Assembly (NCBI RefSeq): GCF_050003625.1
Contig: NC_134400.1
Span: 53,014,066-53,078,065 of the forward strand
Length of the DNA stretch: 64,000 nucleotides
Direction: 5' to 3'
Origin: Haematobia irritans
Lineage: Eukaryota > Arthropoda > Insecta > Diptera > Muscidae
Shown here: positions 10,004-22,739 of the stretch, piece after piece
Layout: each line of letters begins with the position of its first letter
How positions within the stretch are numbered: position 1 is the first letter of the stretch
Made by a program: the position numbers and the translations under genes
Notes under the pieces: generated by a model
What the model saw: only the letters and a program-made list of their open reading frames with translations
Told to the model about the DNA's origin: nothing
Databases searched by the model: none

Positions 10004-11285
10004 AAGGGTGATACGGTCAAAATTTGGTCAAGGGAAAACGCGTGTAAATCGGTGAAATCGTTTATTTAAAAAATCAAATTAAATTTTTTTTTCAAGTTCA
10101 ATTAGTATAAAATTCAGGAAAAATATTCAGTTAGGCTTTCGCTTTTCCAAATGCGAATTGCCGGGCATCACGCTTGACACCTGCCATCAGATTTTGTACA
10201 GCCACCTTGTCCACCTTCTTCGCCGCAGAAAGCCAGTTTGCCTGGAACTGCTGCTCGTCCTTAGCAGTTTTGTGGTCTTCTTTAGGTTCCGCTTGACAAT
10301 AGCCCAGTATTTCTCAATTGGGCGAAGCTCTGGCGTGTTGGGAGGGTTCTTGTCCTTGGGAACCACATGCACGTTGTTGGCGGCGTACCACTCCATGGCC
10401 TTTTTACCGTAATGGCAAGATGCCAAATCCGACAACCTTGTTTCTTCAGGAAAGGCAGCAGACGTTTATTCAAACACTCTTTCACGTAAATTTCTTGGTT
10501 GACAGTCCCGGAAGCTATGAAATTCTGCTTTTCAAGCCACAGGTACAGATGGCTTGCCAAACCAGATATTTCTTTGTGAACTTTGACAGTTTTATGTGCT
10601 TGAAAATATCTGCTACCTTTCCCCTTCCTTTTGCCGTATAAAACTCCTGTCCCGGAAGCTGATTGTAGTCGGCTTTGACGTAGGTTTCGTCGTTCATTAC
10701 CACGCAGTCAAACTTCATCAGCATCGTCGTGTACAGCCTCCGGGATCGCGCTTTGGCCGTCCTATTTTGTTTATCATCGCGATTTGGAGTCACTACCTTC
10801 TTGTAAGTCGATATTCCGGCTCGTTTTTTGGCTCGATGCATGGTTGTAGACGATACACCCAGCTTATTTGCGGCATCTCGGAGAGAGAGGTTAGGGTTTC
10901 GCTTGAAACTACCGGCATCTCTCTTTGTCGTCTCAGCGGCTTCCGGTTTTCGATTTCCCCCCGATCCAGACTTCCTGGCTGTCAACAAACGTTCCCCAAA
11001 CACTTTAATTACATTTGTAACGGTTGATTTGGCAACTTTTAGCGATTTTGCCAGCTTTGCGTGTGAGTAGGTCGGATTTTCGCGATGCGCGAGCAAAATT
11101 TTGATACGCTGCTCTTCTTGCTTGGACAGCATTTTGACACCTGAAGAGTGAATTCCAAAATCAAACCAGGAGCAACATTCTACACACACGCACCTTCAAA
11201 ATGAGGGGTGTTCAGGGTTTTTAAATGCAAAATTGAAAGACATACGTCAACTTTATATTGACCAAATTTTGACCGTGTCACCCTT
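10004..11285 (-). mobile_element. DD37E Tc1/mariner element, copy 2
   Basis: 1282 bp with the same AAGGGTGATACGGTCAAAAT termini and TA on both sides. It sits at CTTAGACTA^TTCAGTCC in a LINE tail. Closely similar to copy 1, so the family moved recently. Confidence 0.92.
10131..11132 (-). pseudogene. DD37E transposase, frameshifted copy
   Basis: Same protein as copy 1, with both helix-turn-helix parts, MNDETYV and RPIEKYW readable. Compared with copy 1, one base is missing near 10518 (after CGLKSR) and 16 bp are missing near 10433, just before the second catalytic aspartate. Both shift the frame, so the copy cannot make transposase, but its termini are intact and it could be moved in trans. 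Confidence 0.9.
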
Positions 11286-11455
11286 TATTCAGTCCATTGT
11301 GATACAACATAACTAAAAGTACCTATTATAGATGGGCACTTCTAGTTTTAACCGCTGAACCTCGGTTATTTTCTTCTGTTGAACCAACCAGATTGTTCCA
11401 AAAACATGCTTAAGTTAACGTTTGCCAGGTCCGCCAGTAATCTGAAGTTATATGC

Positions 11456-11822
<367 letters not shown>

Positions 11823-12113
11823 GAGCTATATCTAAACCTGAACCGATTTCAATCAAATGTACCAAGCATTGGCAGAATGTCAATTATACTCTCTGTGCAA
11901 AATTTCACGAAAATCGGTAGTAAACTTTGGCATCTGTTGCCATATGAGTCTAAATCGGACGAAAGATATATATGGGAGCTATATCTAAATCTGAACTGAT
12001 TTGGATGATATTTTGCAAGTTTTTCGAGACTCATAAAATATTCGGATGTACAGAATTTAAAGAACATCGGTTGATAAACACGCCAATTATGACCAGATTG
12101 GAGATAAATATGT

Positions 12114-12241
12114 ATGACAGCTATATCTAAATCTGTACCGATTTTTTTCCAAAATCAATAGCGATTGTCTTTGTCCCATGACAGCTATATCTAAATCTGT
12201 ACCGATTTTTTTCCAAAATCAATAGCGATTGTCTTTGTCCC
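12114..12241. repeat. perfect 64-bp tandem duplication in HP-D0
   Basis: Two identical 64-bp copies starting ATGACAGCTATATCTAAATC at 12114 and 12178, ending TTGTCCC. HP-D1 and HP-D2 have it once, so the duplication is recent. Confidence 0.9.
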
Positions 12242-12952
12242 AAAGAACGACCCTATGCCAAATTTGAGGACAATCGGACTTAAACTGCGACCTGTACTTT
12301 GCGCACAAAAATACATGAACAGACAGACAGAGGAACATCGCTAAATCGACTCAGAATTTAATTCTAAGACGATCGGTATACTAACCGATGGGTCTCAGAC
12401 TTTTCCTTCTTGGCGTTACATACAAATGCACAAACTTATTATACCCCGTACCACAGTATTGGTGAAGGGTATAATTAAGCTAAGATTACAAACTTATTAT
12501 ACCCTCCACCATAGGATGGGGGGTATATTAACTTTGTCATTCCGTTTGTAACACATCGAAATATTGCTCTAAGACCCCATAAAGTATAAATATTCTGGGT
12601 CGTGGTGAAATTCTGAGTCGATCTAAGCATGTCCGTCCGTCCGTCCGTCTGTCTATTGAAATAACGCTAACTTCCGAACGAAACAAGCTATCGACTTGAA
12701 ACTTGGCACAAGTAGTTGTTATTGATGTAGGTCGGATGGTATTGCAAACGGGCCATATCGGTCCACTTTTACGTATAGCCCCCACCATTAGCGTAGCTAG
12801 ACAATTTTTCTAGGGGGGGCTATAGCCCCCCCAACTAAAACTTTATAGACTGAACTTATAGGTTCAACTAACGTTTTATTTCATAAAATTGAATAAAAAA
12901 ATAGACATCAAAATAACTCTAGAATCAATTTATAATAAAGCAACTAAAAGTA

Positions 12953-13388
12953 CCCTACGGGAAATTGGTGCAAATTGCCACTGACGGACCTATCACAGAA
13001 CTGATACCTGTGCTCCAGTTAGTTGCAATTTTCACATTTAGTAAAATAAAATTATCAGAATAACCTTTTGTTCGACATATTTCAAAATTTTTTTTTTTTT
13101 TTAATTTCGGGTTCGATTACGGGCCCAAATTGAAAGAGATTTCTAAGAGTTTGTCCGAGACTGATTCCTGTGGACCTGTTTATGGGTTGCTCCTGCTAAA
13201 TTGTCCCAGGACGTGTCCTTTGGGGTGAGTTCAAGACGCGTCCTAAAATGTAAGTTTACTCCGTCAATAACAAACACATGTTAAAGTGGACGGTCCCTTC
13301 CATACGTTTTGATCAGAACTGGGACTGGTCCATACACACCAGGGACTAGTCCTGTACCAGTTCTGTGGTTGATCAATTTCCCGTAGGG
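12953..13388. mobile_element. R, 436-bp MITE with 15-bp perfect terminal repeats
   Basis: Begins CCCTACGGGAAATTG and ends with its exact inverse, TA on both sides. The homologous uninterrupted site in Q1 near 1636 reads ACTTTTAGTTG without it and with a single TA, so the boundaries are certain. The interior has words such as GGACTGGTCC and GGACTAGTCC and no open frame. Confidence 0.9.
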
Positions 13389-13403
13389 TAGTTCCACACT
13401 TTT

Positions 13404-13900
13404 CCCAGCAAAAAATTGGGAGTTGTTCTAAAGGCACAACTTTAAAAGCACTTCCAAAAATGTCCTCACAAAGAAGTTATCTATTTTAACTACACAGGAA
13501 GTTTTTTACTTCATTTTTTTATATTTTAATGCGTAATTTTTTGTTTCTTTTTTCAAATAGTTTAAAAAAAGAGCAAGAATAAGACTAAATCCATTATAGT
13601 AAAATCGATAATATTTGGAAAAACGTTTCAAACAAGCGTTAGAATGCATTAAAAATCATAAAAAAGTATAAAAATTATTTATTTGGGAAAATATCACAAA
13701 ATTTTTAATTTACATTCAAAACACTGAATTCAGATCACACCCTAAGAAGTGATGCAAATTCATTGCAACGGTTGTTGAAACGGTGGACATTCGTTCTATG
13801 ACAAGTTCATATTACATTCATCGCTTCTCCGCCAATTTTGTACCACTTCCAGACCCAAAAAGAACATTTTCACTTTTTTTTGGCGACGCTTTTTTGCAGC
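13404..13900 (-). mobile_element. P2, CCCAGCAAAAAA-ended element
   Basis: Inverted relative to P1 and about 85-90% identical to it by eye. Begins CCCAGCAAAAAATTGGGAG and ends GCGACGCTTTTTTGCAGC. Confidence 0.65.
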
Positions 13901-14182
13901 ATTATTAAGATATTAATTTATGAAAGAATAGTTTTAATATCAATTATCAATAAATCATAAGTTCAACCACAGCTTTATTTCATAAATATCAGACTTCTAC
14001 CACAACCCAAGTAATTCGATTGTGAATGAAAGTCTTTAGTGAAACTTTGTGCACTGTACGAGTATATACTTGTTTAATTTTTATAAAAATGTAAAATCGT
14101 AAATAGGTTTTCAAATTCTGGGGGGGCTAAAATTTTTCCGGGGGGGTCTAAGCCCCCTCCCCAGAGGCCTTCCTACGCTTAT

Positions 14183-15075
14183 GGCCCCCATATAAACGGA
14201 CCCCCAAATTTGGCTTGCGAGGCCTCTAAGAGAAGCAAATTTCATCCGATCCGGCTGAAATTTGGTACATGATGTTAGTATATGGTCTCTAACATCCATG
14301 CAAAAATTGGTCCGCATCGGTCCATAATTATATATAGCCCCCATATTAACCGATCCCCCGATTTGGCTTGCGAGGCCTCTAAGAGAAGCAAATTTCATCC
14401 GATCCGGCTGAAATTTGGTACATGGTGTAAGTATATGGTCTCTAACAACCATGCCTCTTGGAAGACCAAAATTCATCTGATTCAGTTGAAATTTGGTACG
14501 TGGTGTTAATATATGGCCTCAAACTATAATTATATATAGCCCCCATATAAACCGATCCCCAGATTTGACCTCCGGAGCCCCTTGGAAGAGCAAACTTCAT
14601 CCGATTCGGTTGAAATTTGGTACGTGATGTTAGCATATGGTATTCAATAACCATGCAGGAATTGGTTCATATCAGTCCATAATTATGTATAGCACCCATA
14701 TAAACCTATCCCCAGATTTGACATCCGGTGCCATTTGGAGAAGCAAAATTCATCCGATGTGGTTGAAATTTTGTACGTGGTGGTAGTATATGATATTTAA
14801 CAACCATGCCAAAAGTGGTCCATATCAGTCCATAATCATATATAGCCTCCACATAAACCGATCCCGAGATTTGGTTTTGGAGCCTCTTGGAGGAGCAAAT
14901 TGCATCCGAGTCAGTTGAAATTTGGTACAATGTGCTAGTATATGGCCGTTAACAACCATGCCTAAGTAGGTCCATATCGGTCTATAGTTATATATAGCCC
15001 TCATATAAATCGATCCCCAATCACACAAAAATTTGTCCATATCAATAATTGTATATAGCCCCCATATAAGCGACC
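14183..15075. repeat. 153-bp tandem array in HP-A2
   Basis: About six diverged units with GGTCCATAATTATATATAGC and CAACCATGC landmarks. Confidence 0.85.
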
Positions 15076-15335
15076 CCCATATTTCAATTCTGGCTCCCTA
15101 CGTACCGTGAAAAAGTCCATATCGATTCGTAATTATTTGTAGACTTACCTACACATACTTTTTTGTCTAATGTATACCACGTATAGACTAACTCACAATT
15201 TAGAAAACGATTTAAGATACCACAACCCAAGTAATTCGATTGTGGATGACAGTCTTTCGTAGAAGTTTCTACGCAATCCATGGTGGAGGGTACATAAGAT
15301 TCGGCCTGGCCGAACTTACGGCCGTTTATACTTGT

Positions 15336-16918
15336 TATACCCTCCATCATAGGATGGGGGTATATTAACTTTGTCATTCCGTTTGTAATACATCGAAATA
15401 TTGCTCTAAGACCCCATAAAGTATATATATTCTGGGTCGTGGTGAAATTCTGAATCGATCTAAGCATGTCCGTCCGTCCGTCCGTCCGTCTGTTGAAATC
15501 ACGCTAACTTCCGAACGAAACAAGCTATCGACTTCAAACTTGGCACAAGTAGTTGCTATCGATGTAGGTCGGATGGTATTGAAAATGGGCCATATCGGTC
15601 CACTTTTACGTATAGCCCCCATATAAAGGGACCCTCATATTTGGCTTGTGGAGCCTCTAAAAGAAGCACATTTCATCCGATCCGGCTGAAATTTGGTATA
15701 TGGTGTTGGTATATGGTCTCTAACAACCATGCAAAAATTGGTCCACATCGGTCCATAATTATATATAGCCCCCATATAAACCGATCCCCAGATTTGGCTT
15801 GTGGAGCCTCTAACAGAAGCCTATTTCATCCGATCTGGCTGAAATTTGGTATATGGTGTTGGTATATGGTCTCTAACAACCATGCAAAAATTGGTTCACA
15901 TCGGTCCATAATTATATATAGCCCCCATATAAACCGATCCTCAGATTTGGCTTGCGGAGCCTAAAAGAGAAGCAAATTTCATCCAATCCGGTTGTAATTT
16001 GGAACATGTTGTTAGTATATGATCTTTAACAGCCGTGGCAGAATTGGTCCATATCGGTCCATAATTATATATAGCCCCCACATAAAACGTTCTCCAGATT
16101 TGACATCCGGAGCCTCTTGGAGGAGCAAAATTCATCCGATCCGGTTCAAATTAGGAACGTGGTGTTAGTATATGGTCGCTAACAACCATACCAAAATTGG
16201 TCCAATCACACAAAAATTGGTCCATATCGGTTCATAATCATGGTTGCCACTAGAGCCAAAAATAATCTACCAAAATTTTATTTCTAGAGAAAATTTTGTC
16301 AAAATTTTATTTCTAGAGAAAGTTTTGTTAAAATTTTATTCGGTTCATAATAAAATTTTCATCATTGTCAAAATTTTATTTCTATAGAAAATTTTGTCAA
16401 AATTTTATTTCTATAGAAGATTTTGTTCAAATTTTATTCGGTTCATAATCATGGTTGCCACTCGAGCCAAAAATAATCTACCAAGATTTTATTTCTATAG
16501 AAAATTTTGTCAAAAGTTTATTTCTATAGAAAATTTTGTTAAAATTTTATTTCTGTAGAAAATTTTGTCAAAATTTTCTTTCTATAGAAAATTTTGTCAA
16601 AATTTTTATTTCTTAGAAAATTTAGTGAAAATTTTATTTCTGTAGAAAATGTTGTCAAAATTTTATGTCTACTTTGTCAAACTGAATTATATAGGTATTG
16701 GATCGATCTTTTTTGATTTAATATATACCACGTATGGACTTACATCAATTTAGAAGATGGTGTTAGGAGGTTTTAAGATAACTTGCCATCGGCAAGCGTT
16801 ACCGCAACTTAAGTAATTCGATTCTGGATGGCAGTGTTTAGAAGAAGTTTCTACGCAATCCATGATGGAAGGTACATAAGCTTCGGCCTGGCCGAACTTA
16901 CGGCCGTATATACTTGTT
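15336..16918 (-). mobile_element. HP-A3, complete element
   Basis: Hairpin end ATACCCTCCATCATAGGATG at 15336, core GAATCGATCTAAGCATGTCC, GTCC run, 153-bp units (15611-16205), GGTTGCCACTAGAGCC spacer, 29-bp array (16268-16680), and the end segment with GGCCTGGCCGAACTTACGGC to ACTTGTT. Both termini present, about 1.58 kb. It is the clearest example of the full HP-A order. Confidence 0.82.
16268..16680. repeat. 29-bp minisatellite in HP-A3
   Basis: About 12 units of TTTCTATAGAAAATTTTGTC type. The GGTTCATAATCATGGTTGCC spacer recurs inside the array near 16440, so a larger block was duplicated. Confidence 0.85.
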
Positions 16919-17513
16919 TTTTAATTTAAATTTAAATAATGTGTAAATTGTGTGTCATAAAATTTAGGTTGCATAGTATTTCATATTAGGTCAATATTTT
17001 TTTTCAGTGTATCCGACTTTCTACTTTACTCACTGGTTTTTATTGAATTACGCAAAAGGTTTTGTTATGTCAGTGGATTAATTGCGTTCGTTCAATTTTA
17101 ACCCTCTAATGCGGTCTTCATTAAATCAGCAAGCTGTTAGTAAAACGCACCTTAAGACAACAACAAGTATATACGGCCGTAAGTTCGGCCAGGCCGAAGC
17201 TTATGTACCCTCCATCATGGATTGCGTAGAAACTTCTTCTAAACACTGCCATCCACAATCGAATTACTTAAGTTGCGGTAACGCTTGCCGATGGCAAGGT
17301 ATTTTAAAACCTCCTAACACCACCTTCTAAATTGTATGTAAGTCCATACGTGGTATATATTAAATCAAAGAAGATCGATCCAATACGTATATAATTCAGT
17401 TTGACAAAGTAGACATAAAATTTTGACAAAATTTTCTACAGAAATAAAATTTTAACAAAATTTTCTATAGAAATAAAATTTTCACAAAATTTTCTATAGA
17501 AATAAGGTTAGGT

Positions 17514-19036
17514 TAGGTTAAAGTGGCAGCCCGATTAAGATTCAGGCTCACTTAGACTATTCAGTCCATTGTGATACCACATTAACTAAAAGTACCTATT
17601 ACATATGGGCACTTCTAGTTTTAACCGTTGAACCTTCTCGATTATTTTCTTCTGTTGAACCAACCAGATTGTTCCAAAAACATTAGCAGACTGTTTAAGT
17701 TAACGTTTTCCAGGTCCGCTAGTAATCTGAAGCTATATGCCCCTAAAATTTGCTTACGCCTTACACAAAATGCAGGACACTCACATAAGAGGTGTTTTAT
17801 TGATTCCTTTTCCTCCGCATCATGACAGCTCATACAATAGTCATTATACTTCGCACCAATAGTTTTTGCAAAATCGCCTATCAGGCAGCGACCCGTTATA
17901 GCAGATATCAGGAGTGATATCTGGCGTCTCGAGGACACTAGCATATCTATTGTGCGGTTTAAGTTTAAATGGGGCCATATTTGCTTGGTGTCGTTACAAC
18001 CCTTACAATTCTCCCATCGAACATTTGCCATCATGACAGCCTTCTCACGCAGTAAGAGCTTGCAGGTAGCCAGAGGCACACCAACAGATTCTAGTTCCCC
18101 TGGAATATGTAAGGTAGTTCCTAGCCTTGCTAGCTCATCTGCTTCGCAGTTCCCCGGTATGTTCCTGTGGCCAGGCACCCATATTAGGTGAATATTGTGC
18201 TGCTCAGCCATCTCATTGAGAGATTTGCGACAGTCGATGGCCGTTTTCGAGTTGAGGAACACAGAGTCCAAGGATTTTATTGCAGGTTGACTGTCTGAGT
18301 ATATATTAATGCCAATATTGCTTGGAGCATTACTTCTCAGCCAATTCACCACTTCTCTTATTGCTAATATTTCAGCCTGAAAAAAAACTACAGTGATCAG
18401 GTAATTTTTTTGCTATTCGAAGTTCCAGATCTTTAGAATATACTCCGAAACCCACTTGGCCATCCAATTTGGAGCCATCAGTGTAGAAATCTATATATCT
18501 TCTATTCCCCGGGGTCCGTGTACACCACGCCTCACTGTTGGGAATTAGAGTCTCAAACTTTTTGTCGAAAAGTGGACTCGCCAAAGTGTAATCCACTACG
18601 TTAGGCACATCTGGCATTATTTTGAGGACCGAACTGTGACCGTAACTTTTTTCCGACCACAGCGATAGCTCGCGCAACCGCACAGCCGTTGTTGCAGCTG
18701 ACTGTTTGGCCAAAATGTCTAAAGGCAATAGATGCAGTATGACATTAAGGGAGTTTGTTCCTGTCTTGCTGAATGCACCTGAGATACACAAGCCGCCATA
18801 CGCTGAACTTTGTCTAAACTTGTCGGCTGGTGAAGTGCCGGCCACCAGACTACAACACCATATAGCATTATAGGTCTAACCACTGCCCTGTATAGCCAAT
18901 GTACAATTTTTGGTTTTAGTCCCCACTTTTTCCCAATTGCCTTTTTGCACGAGTATAAAGCTACCGTTGCTTTCCTCGTCCTTTCTTCAATATTAAGCTT
19001 AAAGTTCAGCTTCCTGTCCAAAATAACGCCAAGAAA
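17514..19036 (-). mobile_element. LOA/I-like LINE, 5'-truncated
   Basis: About 1.5 kb flanked by AGAAATAA on both sides (target duplication, 8 bp). The 3' end is CTGCCACTTTAACCTAACC. It covers the end of the reverse transcriptase, an RNase H domain and a C-terminal zinc knuckle. The same 3' end occurs at 9950, 20676, 42855, 45449 and 57153, making this the commonest LINE in the window. Confidence 0.88.
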
Positions 19037-19050
19037 TAAATAATAAACTT
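17642..19050 (-). pseudogene. LINE ORF2 C-terminus: RT thumb, RNase H, zinc knuckle
   Basis: Reading 5' to 3': RT tail (LGVILDRKLNFKLNIEERTR, LYRAVVRPIMLYG) at 19050-18720; a frame change near 18800; RNase H with acidic residues in FYTDGSKLD, AEILAI, YSDSQPAIKS and CEADELAR, so all four catalytic positions survive; then CMSCHDAEEKESIKHLLCEC, a CCHC-type knuckle. An A-run at 18379-18387 (minus strand T-run) shifts the frame between the first and second RNase H residues. RNase H inside ORF2 fits the I/LOA/R1 group and not jockey. Clade assignment is from memory. Confidence 0.85.
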
Positions 19051-19330
19051 TTGGCAAAATTTTCTATAGAAATAAAATCTTGATAGATTATTTTTGGCTC
19101 GAGTGGCAACCATGATTATGAACCGAATAAAATTTGAACAAAATTTTCTATAGAAATAAAATTTTGACAATGATGAAAATTTTATTATGAACCGAATAAA
19201 ATGTTAACAAAATTTTCTATAGAAATAAAATTTTGATAAAATTTTCTATAGAAATAAAATTTTGACAAAATTTTCTATAGAAATAAAATTTTGACAAAAT
19301 TTTCTATAGAAATAAAATTTTGGTAGACTC

Positions 19331-19995
19331 TTTTTGGCTCTAGTGGCAACCATGTTTATGAACCGATATGGACCAATTTTTGTGTGATTGGACCAATTTT
19401 GGTATGGTTGTTGGCGACCATATACTAACACCACGTGCCTAATTTTAACCGGATCGGATGAATTTTGCTCCTCCAAGAGGCTCCGGAGGTCAACGTTCTG
19501 GAGAACGTTTTATATGGGGGATATATACAATTATGGACCGATATGGACCAATTCTGGCACGCTTGTTAAAGATCATATACTAACACCATGTTCCAAATTA
19601 CAACCGGATTGGGTGAAATTTGCTTCTCTTGGAGACTTCGCAAGCCAAATCTGGGGATCGGTTTATATGGGGGCTATATATAATTATGAACCGATGTGGA
19701 CCAATTTTTGCATGGTTGTTAGAGACCATATACCAATATCATGTACCAAATTTCAGGCGGATCGGATGAAATATGCTTCTCTTTGAGGCTCCGGAACCCA
19801 AATCTGGGGATCGGTTTATATGGGCGCTATATATAATTATGGACCGATGTGGACCAATTTTTGCACGGTTGTTAGAGACCATATACCAACACTATGTACA
19901 AAATTTTAGCCGGATCGGATGCAATATGCTTCTGTTAGAGGCTCCACAAGCCAAATCTGAGGGTCCCTTTATATGGCGGCTATACGTAAAAGTGG
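19331..19995. repeat. 153-bp tandem array in HP-A4
   Basis: Four to five units with GGGGATCGGTTTATATGG and GGACCAATTTTTGCATGGTT landmarks. Confidence 0.85.
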
Positions 19996-20661
19996 ACCGA
20001 TATGGCCCATTTTCAATACCATCCGACCTACATCGATAGCAACTACTTGTGCCAAGTTTCAAGTCGATAGCTTGTTTCGTTCGGAAGTTAGCGTGATTTC
20101 AACAGACGGACGGACGGACGGACGGACATGCTTAGATCGACTCAGAATTTCACCACGACCCAGAATATATATACTTTTTGGGGTCTTAGAGCATTATTTC
20201 GATGTGTTACAAACGGAATGACAAAGTTAATATACCCCCATCCTATGATGGAGGGTATAAAAATTAATAAAATAAAAAGAAAATTTAGTTAAAACTATTC
20301 AAGAGGCTTTACAGCATATACTGAATTTTACTGTATAATTTTTTCTTGTTTAGGTTTCTTCTTTTTGTGTCGTTAACATTGAATATTTAATCCGCTGGTT
20401 GTTTTTATAATAATAAAAAAATATTCATAAAGGTTTTTGCTAATTTTTTCCCTCCATACAAATCACCAATTAATCCATATATCTTTCATAATATCTGATT
20501 GTATTACTTAAATAGAAAAGGCTAAACCTTAAGCTCTTTAAAATTAAATAGTCAAATTTATATAAATGAATATTGTAACTATTATTAAACAATAAAGAAA
20601 ATTGAATTGAAAATTGAATTTAATCCGCTGGCAAAAAAAAAATCGGGCACTAGAGGGTTAA

Positions 20662-22234
20662 TGTAATTTAGCGCTAGGTTAGAAGTTAAAGTGGCAGCCC
20701 GATTAAGATTCAGGCTCACTTAGACTATTCAGTCCATTGTGATACAATTTATCGCTAAGATGGACGAGAAAAGTCAGTGTCCATCAAAAGTCCTTATCCG
20801 ATTCCTTATTGATTTCAATGTATTCTCCATATTGTCAGAAATATGTGATCTATGGTTGAAAGTAGTACGCATTATTAGGAAGACCCCGACCCACCCTACT
20901 GTCCGTACATATCAATAAAGAAATTTCCATCTGGCTACGCAATAAAACTTAACCTTATTGTTTCTCATCTCGTACATCAACATTTTATTCTGACTTTAGG
21001 CTGACTTTTTGCCAAGATTCCTGTACATCGTAACAAACTAAAGGATTTTAATTAGCCCAATGTATCATTCCAACAAAAACTCATCCATCCATCTATAGAT
21101 CTGGAAGAAGAAAATAAGCAACTACTATGCCACTAGACATGGGGTTCAATGGGACAAGCACCCAAAGCAACCATCATCAAACATTCATCTTTCCACTCAG
21201 ATCCATATAGCATTTCGCCAAAAATGAGGGCCTGAGCAAAGCTGGATGAGGGTGGGGGTGGTGGTGGGAGTGTGAGGGCTTGAGAAAAGTTTTATAATTA
21301 AGTTGTCAAAACAGAAAGCCGAATATTGTTATAAGTTATTTCTCGACGTTTTTACGTAAGTTTTACAACAGTTTATGGGCTGTTCTGTTCTCTTTGGCAG
21401 TTAGGAGGGCATATAAACGTTTCTCTACATAGGGCATAATAGGGCTTTTGCGGTACTTTTTGCTATATTCTAAACTTGAGTTTTGTGGCTTAGTGCGAGC
21501 GAATAGTGGTAGTGGTAGAGTCATCCCACCACCTCACCATGCTTCGAGAACAATGCCAAGTGGGTGAAGAATCTATCCAATTCTAAGCAATCACCCCCTC
21601 TCCCACCATGCTATACACATAAAAACCCATAAAAAGTTTCTTAAATTGCTCTAAGTTTAAATGAAATATGTTCAAGTATGACGATGATTTCTCTTAGGAT
21701 GTACGAATCGAATGTCTACGTCTCAAACTCAAACTGGCTTTCCATTTGACTACACTATTGGCAGCCCATTTATGTACTCACTACCCCGCCCCGCCCACTA
21801 CTCAAGGAAAAGGAAAACTGTGCCATTATGAATAACAACAACATTTCATCTAAGATAGGAGGCTGGATGGATGAATGCTAAATACACGGATGACTGGATG
21901 GATAGCTGGATAAAGGATAAGAAACCTCTTTATTAGTGACTGGCTTTATGGTGCTGCATGAAACGTGCGCGAGAGTCCCATTTGAGTCATGTACAAATGA
22001 AAGAAGTGAAAGTGGCATCACAAAACTATCCTAATTCGTAGTTTTCTTCGATGATATACTTCTAATTGTTGGTTGTCAAAGAGCAAAACCTAGAGCAAAT
22101 TATGCGGGCTATAACTGCTATAATTTTCTCTGCTGTCATGCAAATGAAGTTCCATTTAATTAAACCTGAGTAGTAGCAAAAAAAAAAAAAAGAACTAAAT
22201 TAATTAGTTCTTATTTGCACAAATGTCCAATGTA
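20662..22234. other. mostly unique DNA, one LINE tail at 20676-20746
   Basis: 20676-20746 is a very short LOA-like tail (GTGGCAGCCCGATTAAGATT to CCATTGTGATAC). The rest shows higher complexity than its surroundings, with words such as GTGGGGGTGGTGGTGGGAG near 21250. Open frames here are short and none has recognisable protein features. It could be intron or intergenic. Confidence 0.5.
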
Positions 22235-22739
22235 CACTCAAAAAAAGTGAACTCTTTATTTCACTAAAGCCAATATAACTTTATGGAATTATTATATATA
22301 GAGAAAGTTTTCTTTTTTCTAATATTTTTTTGCGTACGTTAGTTAAATGAACTAAAAAACGGGAAAAAATTATACACAAATGAAGTAAAAAGTTTTACTA
22401 AATTCGTACTTCTCACAAAATAGTTCATTATTGCTTTAAATTTGTAAATTTTATTACAAATGTGCCCATCATGAACTTCGTATGTCACTAAAGACATTCT
22501 TGCAATTTTGAACTCAAAGTTTTTCTTTCAAACTACAAAATTTTCTTTAAAAAGTGAAAAAATTAATTATGTCTATTAAATTTTGTTGAATTTGTCGAAA
22601 ACTATTTACTTATTTTTGTGATATCGGCGCGATGTCAGCGTTTGTAATATTGTTTGGTTAAAATTTTCTAAAAATATTAAAAAAATTCTAAAAATAACTA
22701 AATGTTTTCTTCCTGGTGGGTTCACTGTTTTTTTCAGTG
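22235..22739. mobile_element. G1, 505-bp MITE
   Basis: Starts CACTCAAAAAAAGTGAACTC and ends GGTTCACTGTTTTTTTCAGTG, TA on both sides. Same family as G2. AT-rich, non-coding. Confidence 0.75.

Larger units (their letters stand above)
12785..14182 (-). mobile_element. Q2 element, with R and P2 inside
   Basis: Ends CCATTAGCGTAGCTAG and, inverted, CCATAAGCGTAG; the host repeat CCCCCA is duplicated at the two sides. It carries GC-rich hairpins near both ends (AGGGGGGGCTATAGCCCCCC at 12812, GGGGGGGCTAAAATTTTTCC near 14120), a stub of an HP-A start (13990-14075), P2 and R. No coding frame. Confidence 0.7.
12498..15335 (-). mobile_element. HP-A2, complete element interrupted by Q2
   Basis: From the hairpin ATACCCTCCACCATAGGATG at 12499, through the GAGTCGATCTAAGCATGTCC core, into 153-bp units (14183-15075), to the AACAAGTATAAACGG end at 15335 (minus strand) with the TTCGGCCAGGCCGAA palindrome. 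Q2 interrupts it at 12785-14182. HP-A3 follows with no spacer. Confidence 0.8.
17162..20264 (+). mobile_element. HP-A4, complete element interrupted by a LINE
   Basis: Both ends are present: AACAAGTATATACGGCCGTA with TTCGGCCAGGCCGAA at the start and CATCCTATGATGGAGGGTAT at the end. Inside are 29-bp repeats (17400-17513 and 19055-19325), 153-bp units (19331-19995) and the GACGGACGGACGGACG core. The LINE splits the 29-bp array. Confidence 0.82.
17102..20657. mobile_element. piggyBac-like non-autonomous shell (TTAA flanks)
   Basis: Left end TTAA then CCCTCTAATGC; right end GCACTAGAGGG then TTAA. TTAA target sites and CCC-starting terminal repeats are hallmarks of the piggyBac superfamily. Without HP-A4 the shell is only about 450 bp, with AATCCGCTGG twice and no transposase. 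Confidence 0.7.
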
